DNA from: a virus
Direction: 5' to 3' (one strand)
DNA length: 38,669 nucleotides
IMG/VR virus record: IMGVR_UViG_3300009551_000033
Coordinates: 1-38,669 of that record
Shown: positions 38,323-38,669 of the stretch, in pieces
Layout of the letters: each line of letters begins with the position of its first letter
Position numbering within the stretch: the stretch's first letter is position 1
Notes under the pieces: generated by a model
What the model was told of the DNA's origin: nothing
Databases searched by the model: none
What the model saw: only the letters and a program-made list of their open reading frames with translations
Translations under genes and position numbers: made by a program

Positions 38323-38669
38323 CATCACAGTAGCAGGTCAATTAGGCCGCGATTCCGAAGTCCGTTATCTGCAAAACGGTGATGCTGTATGCGGGTTTAG
38401 CGTGGCCGACAATCAAGGCGGCAAGGACAAGCCGACTTTGTGGTGGTCCTGTGTGTTGTTCGGCAAACGCGCTGAGACGCTGTCGCAATACCTGGTGAAA
38501 GGTCAGCAAGTTTCGGTTAGCGGATCCCTGACAAAGCGCATTTGGAAAGACAAGGAAGGAAACGAGCGTGAAGCCCTTGAGTTGCGCGTGGCTGATGTAG
38601 CTTTGCAAGGAGGCAGACCGCAAGAAGCGGCGCAAAAGCCAGTAGCAAAAAAGCCTTCTGGTGGTGGAG
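38315..38669 (+). CDS. ssb: Single-stranded DNA-binding protein, N-terminal part
   Basis: The 5' part of the SSB gene, cut by the contig end and continued at 1-194. MNNITVAGQLGRDSEVRYLQ, then DKPTLWWSCVLFGKRAETLS and VKGQQVSVSGSL are OB-fold SSB segments. It starts inside the end of the Erf gene, showing translational coupling. Confidence 0.93.
   Translation, partial: MNNITVAGQLGRDSEVRYLQNGDAVCGFSVADNQGGKDKPTLWWSCVLFGKRAETLSQYLVKGQQVSVSGSLTKRIWKDKEGNEREALELRVADVALQGGRPQEAAQKPVAKKPSGGG
38547..38669. repeat. Terminal direct repeat, right copy
   Basis: Identical to bases 1-123 (see there); the two copies delimit one genome unit. Confidence 0.95.

Overview
The window looks like a complete tailed-phage genome of about 38.5 kb in linearised form. 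Its first and last 123 bases are identical, so the real molecule is circular or circularly permuted with a unit length of 38,546 bases, and the single-strand binding protein gene spans the cut. The virion module resembles Salmonella phage P22: P22-type terminase, portal, scaffold, coat, gp4-like adaptor and gp10-like tail hub, followed by three ejection-type proteins. This points to a short-tailed (podovirus) phage of a Gram-negative bacterium, probably a gamma- or betaproteobacterium. No integrase, excisionase or CI-type repressor is visible. The host and lifestyle are inferences.

The layout has three arms. (1) Rightward early arm, 35.8-38.7 kb continuing at 1-6.7 kb: an alanine-repeat protein, an Erf-type annealing protein and SSB, an HNH protein, then a tightly overlapping run of small genes. 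These include a tRNA-guanine-transglycosylase/DpdA-like protein, a short cytosine-methyltransferase-like protein, Ea22-like proteins, an ASCH-type protein and several genes of 25-35 codons. (2) Leftward early arm, 35.7-28.5 kb: a small helix-turn-helix regulator, a GIY-YIG nuclease, NinB- and NinG-like recombination proteins, a short replication-protein-O-like gene, an N4 gp49/Sf6 gp66 family protein and many tiny membrane proteins. (3) Leftward late arm, 28.4-6.7 kb: packaging, head, tail, ejection, tail fibre and lysis genes. The two early arms diverge from a short control region at 35.74-35.84 kb, which has two promoter-like sequences and a perfect 12-bp palindrome over one -35 box.

The most unusual content is non-coding. 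Between the leftward early arm and the late arm lies a roughly 480-nt intergenic element with its own promoter-like sequence, a strong intrinsic terminator, a long-range stem enclosing three hairpins, and loops that are complementary to each other. It has the size and setting of the large ornate phage RNAs, but I cannot assign a family. A second stand-alone RNA of about 165 nt, also with promoter and terminator, lies at 32.46-32.63 kb. It is followed by a structured leader, and a cloverleaf-like element lies at 37.06-37.15 kb.

The late arm also carries accessory enzymes that are uncommon among virion genes: a GroES-like co-chaperonin between the gp4- and gp10-like genes, and an adjacent cupin plus 2-oxoglutarate/Fe(II) oxygenase-like pair before the ejection genes. 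A four-gene block of appendage-like proteins, one with a Sec-type signal peptide, sits between portal and scaffold. The lysis end holds a GH19-type endolysin, a 3TM-type holin, a coiled-coil membrane protein and a 58-residue DUF3761-like protein. No polymerase, primase or helicase gene is recognisable, so replication probably depends on host machinery. All names come from sequence pattern recognition; no database was searched.
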